Shown here: in pieces, positions 7,791 through 17,200 of the stretch
How positions within the stretch are numbered: the stretch's first letter is position 1
Layout of the letters: each line of letters starts with the position of its first letter
Origin: Gammaproteobacteria bacterium
Lineage (GTDB): Bacteria > Pseudomonadota > Gammaproteobacteria > Pseudomonadales > Azotimanducaceae
Length of the DNA stretch: 48,160 nucleotides
Direction of reading: 5' to 3'
Assembly: GCA_028821405.1 (NCBI GenBank)
Contig: JAPPGK010000055.1
Span: forward strand, 1 to 48,160
The notes under the pieces: generated by a model
What the model saw: only the letters and a program-made list of their open reading frames with translations
The model's database searches: none
Told to the model about the DNA's origin: nothing
Translations under genes and position numbers: made by a program

Positions 7791-9451
7791 ATGCCCGACG
7801 AGGAGCGTGGCGGCGCTTGGTCCGGGTCTGCCGGGTGGCGCTCCACATCCGAAGCGCAGCACACGCGGCAGGGGGATGGGCGGGCCTTGGCCGACAACTG
7901 AAACGAGCGCGAGTGCTGGGCTGGCGCAGCGTCTACGGCACCTTGATCGGTCTGGTGGCCACGGGCGGACGGCGTCGCGACCGTTGGTACCGGCAGTGGC
8001 TGAATGGACACGAGTCGTGCGTCGAGTCCGATACGCGCACGCGGCTCGCCGTAATCGCCTCGGCAAAGGAACTCGAACGAGTAGCGGGGGACTGCACCGG
8101 CGTGGTCTTTCTCGGTCCCGGCTCGCGTCTGCACGACAACGCGCTGGCTGCCATGGCCGAAGCCCTCGCCGACGGGGCGGAGATTGTCTACGGCGACACG
8201 GATCAACTCGACGCCTCGGGGCGGCGCTGTCGACCGTCCTACAAACCCGACTTCTCGCTCGACCTGTTTCTCTACCAGGACTACCTTTCAGATTGCATCG
8301 CGGTCTCCCGCGACTTCCTCGACCGGGCGCCGCCCTGGAACTTCGACGACCCACACGGGACGCTGCTCGGCTGGTTGCCGTGTGCGCCCCGGATCGTGCA
8401 CCTGCCGAGGGTTCTGTGCCACGCGTCCGCACCGCGGCCGCAACCCGAAGCGCCCTCGGCGTTCCTCGCTGCATTCCTGCGCGAACGCTACGGCAGCGGC
8501 GCCGGCGTTGAGCCCGCCCCGGCCAGGCGAGGGACGCCGATGCGGTGGCGGTGCCGGTTCGGCGCATCGGGGAACGCGAGCATCTCGGTGGTCATTCCCA
8601 CCCGCGACCGTCTCGACCTCCTCAAGCCGTGCGTCGACAGTCTCTACGCGACCAACGACGGAACCCGCCTCGAAGTCCTGATCGTCGACAACGATTCGTC
8701 CGAGCGCGCCACCCGTGCGTGGTTAGGCAAGGCGCAACACCGCTACGCCACCCTGCGGGTGTTGGGCGACAACGGCGACTTCAACTGGTCGCGACTGAAC
8801 AACCTCGGCATCGCCGCCGGTGCGGGCGACGTGTTCGTGTTCCTCAACAACGACACCCTGGCGGTCGAGGACGGTTGGCTGGACCGCCTCGCGGAATACG
8901 CCCTGCGGGCCGACACCGGCGCCGTGGGTCCGCTCCTGCTCTACGCGGATGGCAGCGTTCAGCATGCCGGCCTGGTCGTCGGATACGGCGCCCACGCCGA
9001 CTCGATCTACCGGGGAACGGCACCGGACTTCGACGGCCACGGCTTCGTATCGCCCCGGCTGCCACGCAACGTCGCGGCGGTCACCGGCGCTTGCCTGGCG
9101 ACCAGCCGCAAGACCCTTGAGACCATCGGCACCTTCGACGAAGGCCTGAACCTGGCAGGCGACGTGGAATTCTGCCTACGCGCTGGTGCCGCCGGGTTGG
9201 TCAACGTGTATGCGGGCGATGTCGTACTCCACCACTACGAGTCGGCAACGATCGGGCGGCACTCGCACGGCAGGGACGGACACCGCCTTGGGCGTCTCGT
9301 CCAAGCCACGCTACCCCGGGATCCGTTCTACAACCCGAACCTGACGTCGGTCGCCGGCGTCGGCCGGGGCGCGCCGGCATTCGCACTACTCCACGAGGAC
9401 ACGAGCGACCGTCTTCCGCGAAACCCGGGCGAGCCGCTCGAGCGGCAATAG
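7787..9451 (+). CDS. Glycosyltransferase family 2 with N-terminal accessory domain
   Basis: A 554-residue O-antigen-type glycosyltransferase. Residues about 85-215 resemble a second, incomplete GT2-like fold (VVFLGPGSRLHDNAL, then GDTDQLD). The catalytic GT2 domain is at about 266-490: ISVVIPTRDR, VDNDS at 300-304 and the DXD-like NNDT at 354-357, ending with a DVEFCLRA segment. I chose the TTG at 7787, which overlaps the previous stop and continues directly into N-A-R-R; another in-frame TTG at 7709 would overlap the upstream gene by 27 codons. No strong Shine-Dalgarno sequence supports either, so the start is uncertain. It presumably acts with the GT4 enzyme in surface polysaccharide assembly. 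Confidence 0.88.
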   Translation: MNARRGAWRRLVRVCRVALHIRSAAHAAGGWAGLGRQLKRARVLGWRSVYGTLIGLVATGGRRRDRWYRQWLNGHESCVESDTRTRLAVIASAKELERVAGDCTGVVFLGPGSRLHDNALAAMAEALADGAEIVYGDTDQLDASGRRCRPSYKPDFSLDLFLYQDYLSDCIAVSRDFLDRAPPWNFDDPHGTLLGWLPCAPRIVHLPRVLCHASAPRPQPEAPSAFLAAFLRERYGSGAGVEPAPARRGTPMRWRCRFGASGNASISVVIPTRDRLDLLKPCVDSLYATNDGTRLEVLIVDNDSSERATRAWLGKAQHRYATLRVLGDNGDFNWSRLNNLGIAAGAGDVFVFLNNDTLAVEDGWLDRLAEYALRADTGAVGPLLLYADGSVQHAGLVVGYGAHADSIYRGTAPDFDGHGFVSPRLPRNVAAVTGACLATSRKTLETIGTFDEGLNLAGDVEFCLRAGAAGLVNVYAGDVVLHHYESATIGRHSHGRDGHRLGRLVQATLPRDPFYNPNLTSVAGVGRGAPAFALLHEDTSDRLPRNPGEPLERQ

Positions 9452-9483
9452 CCGATGTTTGCTTGACCTGTCGACGAACGACG

Positions 9484-10212
9484 CTATGGGTCGTTCCAGA
9501 GCTCGACGAACGCCCGGATCCGCTCGGCATTTGCACCCAGGTCGTGCAGGCCGACACGCGAAGCCGACCGCAAGTCGACGACCGTCTGGGTATCCTCGCC
9601 ACGAACACGGATCGCCACGTCGTCCTTGAATCCGAACCAGAACGTCGTGGCCGTTGCCTCGATGAGTCCGGTATCCGCGTTCTCGCTGACGACATCCCAG
9701 CCAAGCGCACGGGCGATGTCGACGGCCTTGCCGAAATTCTCATGGGCGCCGCCAGACGCCCGAATGCTGACCAAGTCCGGATAGCCTTCCGCTTGCACCC
9801 GTGCTTCCTCCTCGGTGTAGTCCAGCAGGTTCGCTCCCGTGGCCGGGGCAACGTGCTCGAACACCGGCGGATCGACCCGATCCGTCGTCACGTCGTTGGT
9901 CATCGGCAACGAAAGGGCCGCGTAGTACGGTGCCGTCACGACAAGCACCACGACGCTCGCCGCGAGGCCGATCAACGCCGGCATCCGATCCGCCCGCCGA
10001 CGGCGCGTATAGACGAAAACCAATGTCGCGATACCGAGAACCAAGACGATCGTCGCGAGCACGATGCCGCTGAACACGAGCGCCGAACCGATCGTTAGCT
10101 CCAACAACCCGAACCGGTGTCCCAAGGCCCCTGCCGGGAGCGCGGCCAACGCGATCAGGCCCACGAAGAACACGAACTTCGCCAACATCCCCGGTCTATC
10201 CGCTTGCGCCAT
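9484..10212 (-). CDS. DUF1499 membrane protein
   Basis: Three hydrophobic segments occupy the N-terminal half (beginning LAKFVFFVGLIALAAL, then SALVFSGIVLATIVLVLG, and LIGLAASVVVLVVTA before PYYAALSLP). A soluble C-terminal DUF1499 domain of about 110 residues follows, containing the family's W(D/E)VVSEN and TTFWFGFKDDVAIRV segments. The function of DUF1499 is not known. Two adjacent ATG codons are possible starts; GGGGAG lies 6 nt before the second (10212) and only 3 nt before the first (10215), so the second is preferred. The gene lies convergent to the glycosyltransferase and divergent from rfbB; its link to the glycan locus is positional only. Confidence 0.85.
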   Translation of the reverse strand: MAQADRPGMLAKFVFFVGLIALAALPAGALGHRFGLLELTIGSALVFSGIVLATIVLVLGIATLVFVYTRRRRADRMPALIGLAASVVVLVVTAPYYAALSLPMTNDVTTDRVDPPVFEHVAPATGANLLDYTEEEARVQAEGYPDLVSIRASGGAHENFGKAVDIARALGWDVVSENADTGLIEATATTFWFGFKDDVAIRVRGEDTQTVVDLRSASRVGLHDLGANAERIRAFVELWNDP

Positions 10213-10215
10213 CAT

Positions 10216-10473
10216 CGTCTCCCCGGCTGTGCCCAATACCGTCGCTTAAGGACGGAACGAATCGGTAGAGTGTGCGACCGTCCGCTGAATTGTGCCACCG
10301 GCATTGGGCGAGTTCGTCCACGACGCCGGGGCAGTCGTTGACTTCGAGATGGCGTTCGAACCGCGTAGACCTCTTGGCGAACGGTCTCGCGTACACGATG
10401 CGCCAACCACCGCTGTAGCGCCGGGTGCACACTCAAGTAGAATGCGCCTTCCCCACACCCACCCGAAGACAGA
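10216..10473. other. Intergenic region between divergent DUF1499 and rfbB genes
   Basis: This 258-nt stretch has no convincing gene. Open frames on the minus strand have no recognisable family signature. TAGAAT at 10438-10443 is a 5/6 match to a -10 box, 30 nt before the rfbB GTG, but no good -35 accompanies it. Both divergent promoters probably lie here. Confidence 0.4.
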
Positions 10474-11547
10474 GTGTCCACGATCTTGGTCACCGGCGGC
10501 GCCGGTTTCATCGGTTCGAATTTCGTTCGCCATTGGCTTTCCCACCATGCGGGCGACCAAGTCGTGAACTACGACCTGCTTACCTACGCGGCCAATCCGG
10601 CAAGTCTCGACGACGTGGCGGAACGCGCGGGCGGCCGCTACGTCTTTGTCCACGGCGACGTACGCGACTACGACCTCGCTCTCGCGACCATTCGTGGCCA
10701 CTCGGTGGACGTGGTCGTCAACTTTGCCGCGGAATCCCACAACAGCCGCGCCGTCATCCATCCCCAAGCCTTCTTCGAGACCAATGTCGTCGGAACCGTG
10801 CAACTCATGCGGGCGGCACTCGAGGCCGGTGTCAGCCGCTTCCACCACGTCTCGACCTGCGAGGTGTACGGCGATCTGCCGCTCGACACGGACGATGCGT
10901 TCACGGAATCGTCGCCATTGGTGCCGAAGACGCCGTACAACGCGTCGAAGGCCGCCGCCGACCTGGCCGTAAAGGCGTTCGCCGAGACCTACGGCCTGCC
11001 GGCGACAATCTCGAACTGCGCGAACAACTATGGCCCATACCAGTTTCCGGAAAAGGTCATTCCGCACTTCGTGGTCAGCGCGCTGACCGGCAAGCCGCTA
11101 ACCCTCTACCGGAGCAGTCGAAACCGCCGCGAGTGGCTGCATGTGGACGATCACTGCCGAGCCATAGAGGCCATCGTCGAGCAGGGCATTCTCGGAGAGA
11201 CGTACAACGTCGGCAGCGGAATCGAGGTGGATATCGAGGGTATCGCGGACCGCATACTCGAAACCCTCGGTGAAGACCCCGCGTTGAAGTCGTACGTTCC
11301 GGATCGTCCCGGCCATGATCGGCGTTATCTCCTGGACGCGTCGAAGATCCGCACGGAGTTGGGGTGGCAGCCTCGCATCGACTTCGAAGACGGCTTCCGG
11401 GACACCGTTCACTGGTATCGCGACAACGGCGACTGGTGGCAACCGCTCCTCAACCGCGTGGATGTCGACGAGACCCAATGGCTTGACCACGCAGCCTTAG
11501 AATCCATGCCCAAGTCTCCGGTCCCGCAAGCCCGGGGCATCGCCTAA
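10474..11547 (+). CDS. rfbB: dTDP-glucose 4,6-dehydratase (RmlB), Cys-variant
   Basis: An extended short-chain dehydrogenase making dTDP-4-keto-6-deoxyglucose, the second step of dTDP-L-rhamnose synthesis. The NAD motif GGAGFIG is at residues 8-14, the YxxxK pair at Tyr155/Lys159 (YNASK), and the NNYGPYQFPEKVIP substrate segment is intact. The classical catalytic triplet Thr-Asp-Glu reads Thr128-Cys129-Glu130 here (STCEVYG), so the aspartate is replaced by cysteine; a subgroup of RmlB-like enzymes may share this. The other three pathway genes lie 9-11 kb away on the opposite strand. The GTG at 10474 gives the expected short lead (MSTILVTGG). Length 357 residues, normal for RmlB. Confidence 0.9.
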   Translation: MSTILVTGGAGFIGSNFVRHWLSHHAGDQVVNYDLLTYAANPASLDDVAERAGGRYVFVHGDVRDYDLALATIRGHSVDVVVNFAAESHNSRAVIHPQAFFETNVVGTVQLMRAALEAGVSRFHHVSTCEVYGDLPLDTDDAFTESSPLVPKTPYNASKAAADLAVKAFAETYGLPATISNCANNYGPYQFPEKVIPHFVVSALTGKPLTLYRSSRNRREWLHVDDHCRAIEAIVEQGILGETYNVGSGIEVDIEGIADRILETLGEDPALKSYVPDRPGHDRRYLLDASKIRTELGWQPRIDFEDGFRDTVHWYRDNGDWWQPLLNRVDVDETQWLDHAALESMPKSPVPQARGIA

Positions 11548-11571
11548 GTCCCGCTACCGGATAGGACCGCC

Positions 11572-12930
11572 ATGCCCGCCCAGTCGATGGAAGAGTTGGT
11601 CGCGCTCTGCAAGCGTCGCGGGTTCGTCTACCAGGCGAGCGAGATCTACGGCGGATTACAGGGCGTCTACGACTACGGGCCACTCGGGGTCGAACTGAAG
11701 AACAACCTCAAAGCCGCCTGGTGGCGCTCGATGGTGTACGAACGGGACGATGTCGAAGGGCTCGATTCGGCGATCCTGACCAACCCCAAGGTACTTCGCT
11801 ACTCGGGCCACGAGGAGACATTCGCCGACCCCTTGGTGGATTGCCGGCAATGCAAATCCCGGTGGCGCGCCGACCACCTCGCAAGCGACGCCTGTCCACG
11901 CTGCGGATCGCGCGACTTGACCGAACCGCGTCCCTTCAACCTGATGTTCAAGACCAATGTGGGCCCCGTGGATGATGGCTCGAACTTCGCCTACCTGAGA
12001 CCCGAAACCGCCCAGTCGATCTTCACGAACTTCAAGAACGTCCTCGACTCCACATCCACCAGACTGCCTTTCGGAATCGCCCAGATCGGCAAGGCATTCC
12101 GCAACGAGATCACGCCGCGCAACTTCATCTTCCGGGTCCGGGAATTCGAGCAGATGGAGCTTGAGTTCTTCGTCGAGCCCGGTAGCGACGACGAATGGCA
12201 CGAGAAGTGGGTACACGAACGCCTTGCCTGGTGGCAGGACCAGGGAATCAACGGCAACAACCTGGAACTGTTGCGGGTGCCCGAGGAGGAGCTGGCGCAC
12301 TACTCCAAGGCGACGGTCGATGTGATGTACCGGTTCCCGCACGGCGTCGAGGAACTTGAAGGAATCGCGAACCGCACCGACTTCGACCTTGGCGCCCATA
12401 CCAAGCATCAAGGCGAATTGGACATCGCGGCCGCGGTGCCGAGCAACGACGACTCGAACACCCGACTGGCCGTACAGCGTCAGGAGGACCGGCGCTGGAC
12501 CGTGCCCTTCGTCATCGAACCTTCCGCCGGCGTCGACCGCGGCGTGCTGGCCGTTTTGAACGAGGCGTACACCGTCGAGACGTTGGCGAACGGTAGCCAG
12601 CGCACAGTTCTGTCATTGCGTCCCCACCTTGCGCCGATCAAAGCCGCGGTATTGCCGCTAAAACGAAACCACGACGGCATCGTGGCGCGAGCGCGGGCGC
12701 TCAAGGCCGATCTCATGCAACTTGGCGTCGGTCGGGTTCTATTCGAGAATACCGGCAACATCGGCAAGGGATACCGTCGCCACGACGAGGTGGGCACCCC
12801 GCTTTGCATCACCGTCGACTTCCAGACGCTCGACGACGAGACGGTTACCGTTCGAGACCGGGACACAATGGAGCAGGAACGCGTCAACGTGTCTGTCCTC
12901 GCTGATCACTTAAGGAATCGCATCGCATGA
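11572..12930 (+). CDS. glyQS: Glycine--tRNA ligase, single-chain (alpha2) type
   Basis: A class II aminoacyl-tRNA synthetase of 452 residues that charges tRNA-Gly. It belongs to the one-polypeptide GlyRS1 type rather than the two-subunit GlyQ/GlyS type usual in Gammaproteobacteria. Visible features are a CRQC (91-94) ... CPRC (108-111) zinc knuckle, the glycine-specific RPFNLMFKT segment, motif 2 ([19 protein letters not shown]), motif 3 (EPSAGVDRG) and a C-terminal anticodon-binding domain ending in the DTMEQERV signature. It starts at the ATG at 11572 after a weak AGGA. Its stop overlaps the start of the ACT-domain gene (ATGA), so the two are coupled. Confidence 0.94.
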   Translation: MPAQSMEELVALCKRRGFVYQASEIYGGLQGVYDYGPLGVELKNNLKAAWWRSMVYERDDVEGLDSAILTNPKVLRYSGHEETFADPLVDCRQCKSRWRADHLASDACPRCGSRDLTEPRPFNLMFKTNVGPVDDGSNFAYLRPETAQSIFTNFKNVLDSTSTRLPFGIAQIGKAFRNEITPRNFIFRVREFEQMELEFFVEPGSDDEWHEKWVHERLAWWQDQGINGNNLELLRVPEEELAHYSKATVDVMYRFPHGVEELEGIANRTDFDLGAHTKHQGELDIAAAVPSNDDSNTRLAVQRQEDRRWTVPFVIEPSAGVDRGVLAVLNEAYTVETLANGSQRTVLSLRPHLAPIKAAVLPLKRNHDGIVARARALKADLMQLGVGRVLFENTGNIGKGYRRHDEVGTPLCITVDFQTLDDETVTVRDRDTMEQERVNVSVLADHLRNRIA

Positions 12931-13448
12931 CCCGTGCCGTCATTTCAACCATCGGCAAAGACCGGCCAGGCATCGTCAACGCCATCGCCGAGATCGTCAA
13001 CGACCTGAACTTGTCCATCGAGGATAGCCGCATGACCGTGCTCGGCGGCGAGTTCGCCGTGCTGATGTCCGTGGCCGGCGGCACGTTGCCGCTACAACGC
13101 CTGGAAACCAGACTCGGCAAGTTGGCCGAGAAGCTGGACCTGGCTTTCCTGTTCCGCCGGACCGCGGTACGCGAGAACGTCGAAGGTCGAGTGCCCTACA
13201 CCGTTAGCGTCACCGCCATGGACCATCCCGGCATCGTGCATCGGGTCGCCAGTTTCTTCTCGTCCCAGAACATCAACATCTACAACCTGGACACGGTGAC
13301 CGAGCGCGCGCCGCACACCGGAACGCCGATCTTCTCCCTGGTCATGGAAGTGGAAGTCCCACCCGAGATCCGGATCGTCGAGCTGCGCGACAGTTTCTTC
13401 TACTTCTGCGACGACCACGATCTCGACGGCGAACTCAGGCCGTCCTGA
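12927..13448 (+). CDS. Two-ACT-domain regulator, GcvR-like
   Basis: A 173-residue protein consisting of two ACT domains: about residues 1-75 ([18 protein letters not shown]) and about 90-173 ([20 protein letters not shown]). This is the layout of GcvR, the glycine-responsive partner that controls GcvA at the glycine cleavage operon. No DNA-binding domain is present. The ATG overlaps the glycyl-tRNA synthetase stop by 4 nt; both genes concern glycine, which fits a glycine-sensing role. No gcvA is in the window, so the target is inferred only. Confidence 0.85.
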   Translation: MTRAVISTIGKDRPGIVNAIAEIVNDLNLSIEDSRMTVLGGEFAVLMSVAGGTLPLQRLETRLGKLAEKLDLAFLFRRTAVRENVEGRVPYTVSVTAMDHPGIVHRVASFFSSQNINIYNLDTVTERAPHTGTPIFSLVMEVEVPPEIRIVELRDSFFYFCDDHDLDGELRPS

Positions 13449-13472
13449 CACGCCCGCTCAACGCCCCCCGAC

Positions 13473-14087
13473 ATGCCCGAATCCCAAGGCGAACGCATTC
13501 ACCGTCGAATCGAACTGGCGAGGCGGGAATCCCGGAACCGGCATCCGGGAGGGGTGCTTTGGTTCACTGGGCTCTCCGGTGCCGGCAAGTCCACCCTCGC
13601 TTTCGCCTTGGAAGCACGCTTATTCGAGGGCGGCTATCAGGTCTATGTGCTTGACGGCGACAACTTGAGGGGTGGCTTGAGTTCCGACCTCCGGTTCACG
13701 CATATCGATCGTACCGAGAACATCCGACGTGCCGGCCAAGTGGCCGCTCTCTTCGCCGACGCCGGACTCATCTGTATCGCCGCGTTCATCTCGCCCTATC
13801 GCAGCGACCGTGCCACCGCCGCCATGAACGCCAAGCGTTTCCACGAGATCTACATCCGGGCGGACCTGACCACTTGCGAACGGCGCGATCCGAAGGGCCT
13901 CTACAAACTCGCCCGAGCCGGTGAGATCAAGAATTTCACGGCGATAGACGACGTCTACGAGGAACCGGAGCATCCCGCTTTCGTTGTGGACACGACTGAA
14001 TTGTCCATCGAACAGTCGCTAGGGTCGCTATCGGACTTTGTCGCCGAGCACTTTCCCCTGGGGCCGCCGCAACCCACTGACCGCTGA
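13473..14087 (+). CDS. cysC: Adenylylsulfate kinase (CysC), stand-alone
   Basis: APS kinase converts APS to PAPS, the universal sulfate donor. All signature elements are intact in this 204-residue protein: P-loop GLSGAGKS (33-40), DGDNLRGGL (61-69), ISPYRSDR (106-113) and the KGLYKLARAGEIKNF lid segment. This contrasts with the altered kinase-like domain of the CysNC fusion at 1146. The gene starts 24 nt after the gcvR-like gene and ends 124 nt before the convergent end of a sulfotransferase-containing gene. That position suggests that its PAPS serves glycan sulfation, although it could also feed cysteine synthesis. Confidence 0.95.
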   Translation: MPESQGERIHRRIELARRESRNRHPGGVLWFTGLSGAGKSTLAFALEARLFEGGYQVYVLDGDNLRGGLSSDLRFTHIDRTENIRRAGQVAALFADAGLICIAAFISPYRSDRATAAMNAKRFHEIYIRADLTTCERRDPKGLYKLARAGEIKNFTAIDDVYEEPEHPAFVVDTTELSIEQSLGSLSDFVAEHFPLGPPQPTDR

Positions 14088-14211
14088 AGCGGGTGAATGC
14101 GGGCGAGGTTCCCCGAACACCTGTTTGTCTGACTACGACGCGTTCCGACACGACCGGCGAGGGCACGCACTGGCAGGCACGATAGGGCGACCGCGCACCC
14201 TGACGGACGCG

Positions 14212-17200
14212 TTACGATCGCCCCACCGGCGGTTCAATCCCACGCCCGTGAACATCGCCATGGAATTCCGCATTGCGGTGCACCGTCCAGACCCACCGGA
14301 ATACCGCCAGCTCCGAAAGGCTCGCGCGCATGATGCTATACCGTGCGGCTGTCTCCAACGATCGCGCCCTGATGTTCTCTCGCAGTGGCCGATCCTTGAT
14401 CAGCCGGGCGATCGTCGAGGTCATGTCCTCCAACGACGCGGTGTCCACGAGGAACGCGTTCTCACCGTCAAGCGCGTATTCGTCGGCGCCCCCGCGAGCC
14501 GGCAACACGGTCGCGCAGCCACACGCCATCGCCTCGAGCCCCGTCCGGCCGAACGCCTGATAGTCCGATAGATCGACGAAAATGTCGGATTCGCGCAGCA
14601 GACCGGCGACCTCGCGACGCGTGAGTATTCCACGATTCTCGAACTCGAAATCCAAGTCGAACTCGCCGTCCTGCCGGACGAGCGCGTCGAGCGCATCGGT
14701 TTCGCAACCGAACAGCAGAATACGCAGGCCGGCAAATCTGCGCGCCAAGTGTCCAAGCACCCTGAGCGTGCGCAGGGGCGCCCTTCGGGGAGTGGCCGGA
14801 CGAATCATGGCGCTCAAAGCGACTGCCCCCTCTTTCGGTCGCTCCGTGGCATAGAAGACGTCGTGGTCGAGGCTCGGCGCTACTCGGAAGACGTCGACGC
14901 CGTGTCGTTCGCGAACCGTGCGACAGATCCAATCCGTCTTGGCCATCAACGCCATGCCGGGCACGCGCGTATACGAGTCCAATGCGGTTGCGCGCGACAC
15001 CGGATCGTTCGGAAAGAACCACGGCTCGTAGTCTTGAACGTAGTACACGAACGCTTTCTCCGGCCATCGCTCGGCGATCGGCGCGATGAGCGCCGGGGTC
15101 GACCAGAGCGTTGCGACGATCACGTCAAAGCGCTCCGCGGTGGACAACAGTTCCGCATCGGAGGCGAACACCATGCGATTGTCCGACTCCAATACATCCG
15201 CATAAAAGCGATCCATCGACTCCGCGTGACGAGCGTCGACGGCGATTCGCGCATCCACGCCCAGGGAACGCATCCCCGCGACTTCCTGGACGACGGAATT
15301 CGCCCCCCCGCTACCGCCTCTAACGGGGAGTACGAACAGCACTCGCACATCGCGACAAGCAACAGGCAAGGACGTTCCGATTCCCAACGCCGGCGATAGG
15401 GCGAAGAACGACGCCACCCTGGAACGAATCCGTGCAAGACCGGAATTTTCCTTGAGATTCTGTGTTCCTTTCTCAATGACCTCCCCGCCATGCTTGCGCC
15501 AGAGGGCCTCCCGTCCCTCATCGGCCAAATGATCGCGCGCGCGTGTGCCGAAGCTTCTCGACTTGGCGTGGTAGACGAAGCAGTGGTCTGCTAGCGCGAG
15601 CGCAAAGCCTGCCTCTCGAGCCCGAATGCAGTAGTCGTTTTCCTCGCCGTAACCCTGCGGGAAAGTGTCCTCGTCAAGGTATCCAATGGCCTCGACGACT
15701 ACCCGCCGCATCAACAAGCAGAAACCGTTCAGGAATTCGACGCGCGGAAAAGCCTGTTCCGAAATGCGATGGACCAACTCGCCGTATTCGTCGACGTTGT
15801 AGCCAATGGGAAGTTCGTTGACTGCCCATCCCCCGCCTTCGGCGAACCGTTCAGGGATCGACTGCCAACTTGCGGCATTCGAAAGCGGGCCCACGATGCC
15901 AAGCCGTTCATCGGTCTGCAGACACTCGAGCAGGCATTCGATCCAAAGCCGAGGCACGATCGTGTCGCTGTTGAGCAAGACCACGTAGGGCGCCGTGCCG
16001 GCACGCAAACCTCTGTTCGCAGCGCGCGTATAGCCCAGTGGGCCGTCGGTCTCGATCAGTTCAATGACCGAATGTCGGGCAGCACTATGGCGAAGCCATG
16101 TTGTCGTTTCCGGGCCGGAACCATCGTTGACCACGATCAAGGTGAAGTCGACCGCGGTACGTGACAATACCGAACCTAGGCACCGCTTCGCGTCTTCCAA
16201 CGCGTCGTGAACGCAGACCACGATGTCGACGCGCGTAGCCGGAATGTCCGGCCGGACCACGTGGCGGCCGGACGTTGCTTCGGCGTCGTCTGTCGACAAT
16301 CCGTCGGCACTGCCTGCCGGCGTGTCCCATGCAGCGCCGCCCGGTGCAAGCTCGCCGCGTGCACCTTCCCCCGAGCCAGGAGGCATGGGCACAACGGGAC
16401 GTGTCGCCACGTCCGCATACGCGCCCAAACGGTATTGTTCCACCAGCGTCGCTGCCGAGTCGGCCGCGGTCGCCGGCACTTTGCCACCCACCAGCCGACG
16501 AAGCGTTGAAACCACGAGGTTGCCCAAGCGCCATCGCCATGATCCGGTGATGCCTTCGAATATCGTCACCAGCGAATCAACGTGTGCCGATAACTCGTCT
16601 ACCTGTTGCGCCCGCCGTTTCAGTTCCAAGCCCCGTTCGAGCAAGCGCACGGTCATTTCCGCAGGGCGTCGTGCCGCGCCGCCGAGCACTTCGTCAACGG
16701 ATGTCGCCGTCGTTGGCGCCAATTCCGCGAGCTTCCTCGGAATGTCGTCGCGGGACGTGGCGAATTCCCCGAGGAGCTGCTCCTTGGCCCGATAGCGCGC
16801 GCTCACCACAGCCAACTGTTCGCCCACATCCTTCGGCACCCTGCGCAACGACAGCACATAACACATGGAGACGATCGCACGTCCCAAGCGCCACCTGCGC
16901 GAACCCAACAAACCAACGATGTCCGAATGCAGCGCCGAGGCCAAAAGCGCGAGCGCGGACGCCATGTCCTTGCGGTGAATCAGTTCGCGGTCCCAAACGG
17001 CGGTCAAGTCCCGTACCAACGATTGCCGATCGGCAACCTCCGCCGACGCGCGACGCAGCTTCGTCGCAAGCTCGGTGTGATCCTCCTCGGCGCGGGCACG
17101 GGCTTGTTGAACAATTGCGCTCCTCTCCTCGAGCTGCGCGTTGGCGTTCTGCACGAGCGTGAGCTCAAGGCGCAGATCGTCGGCCTCCTGGTTCAGGATG

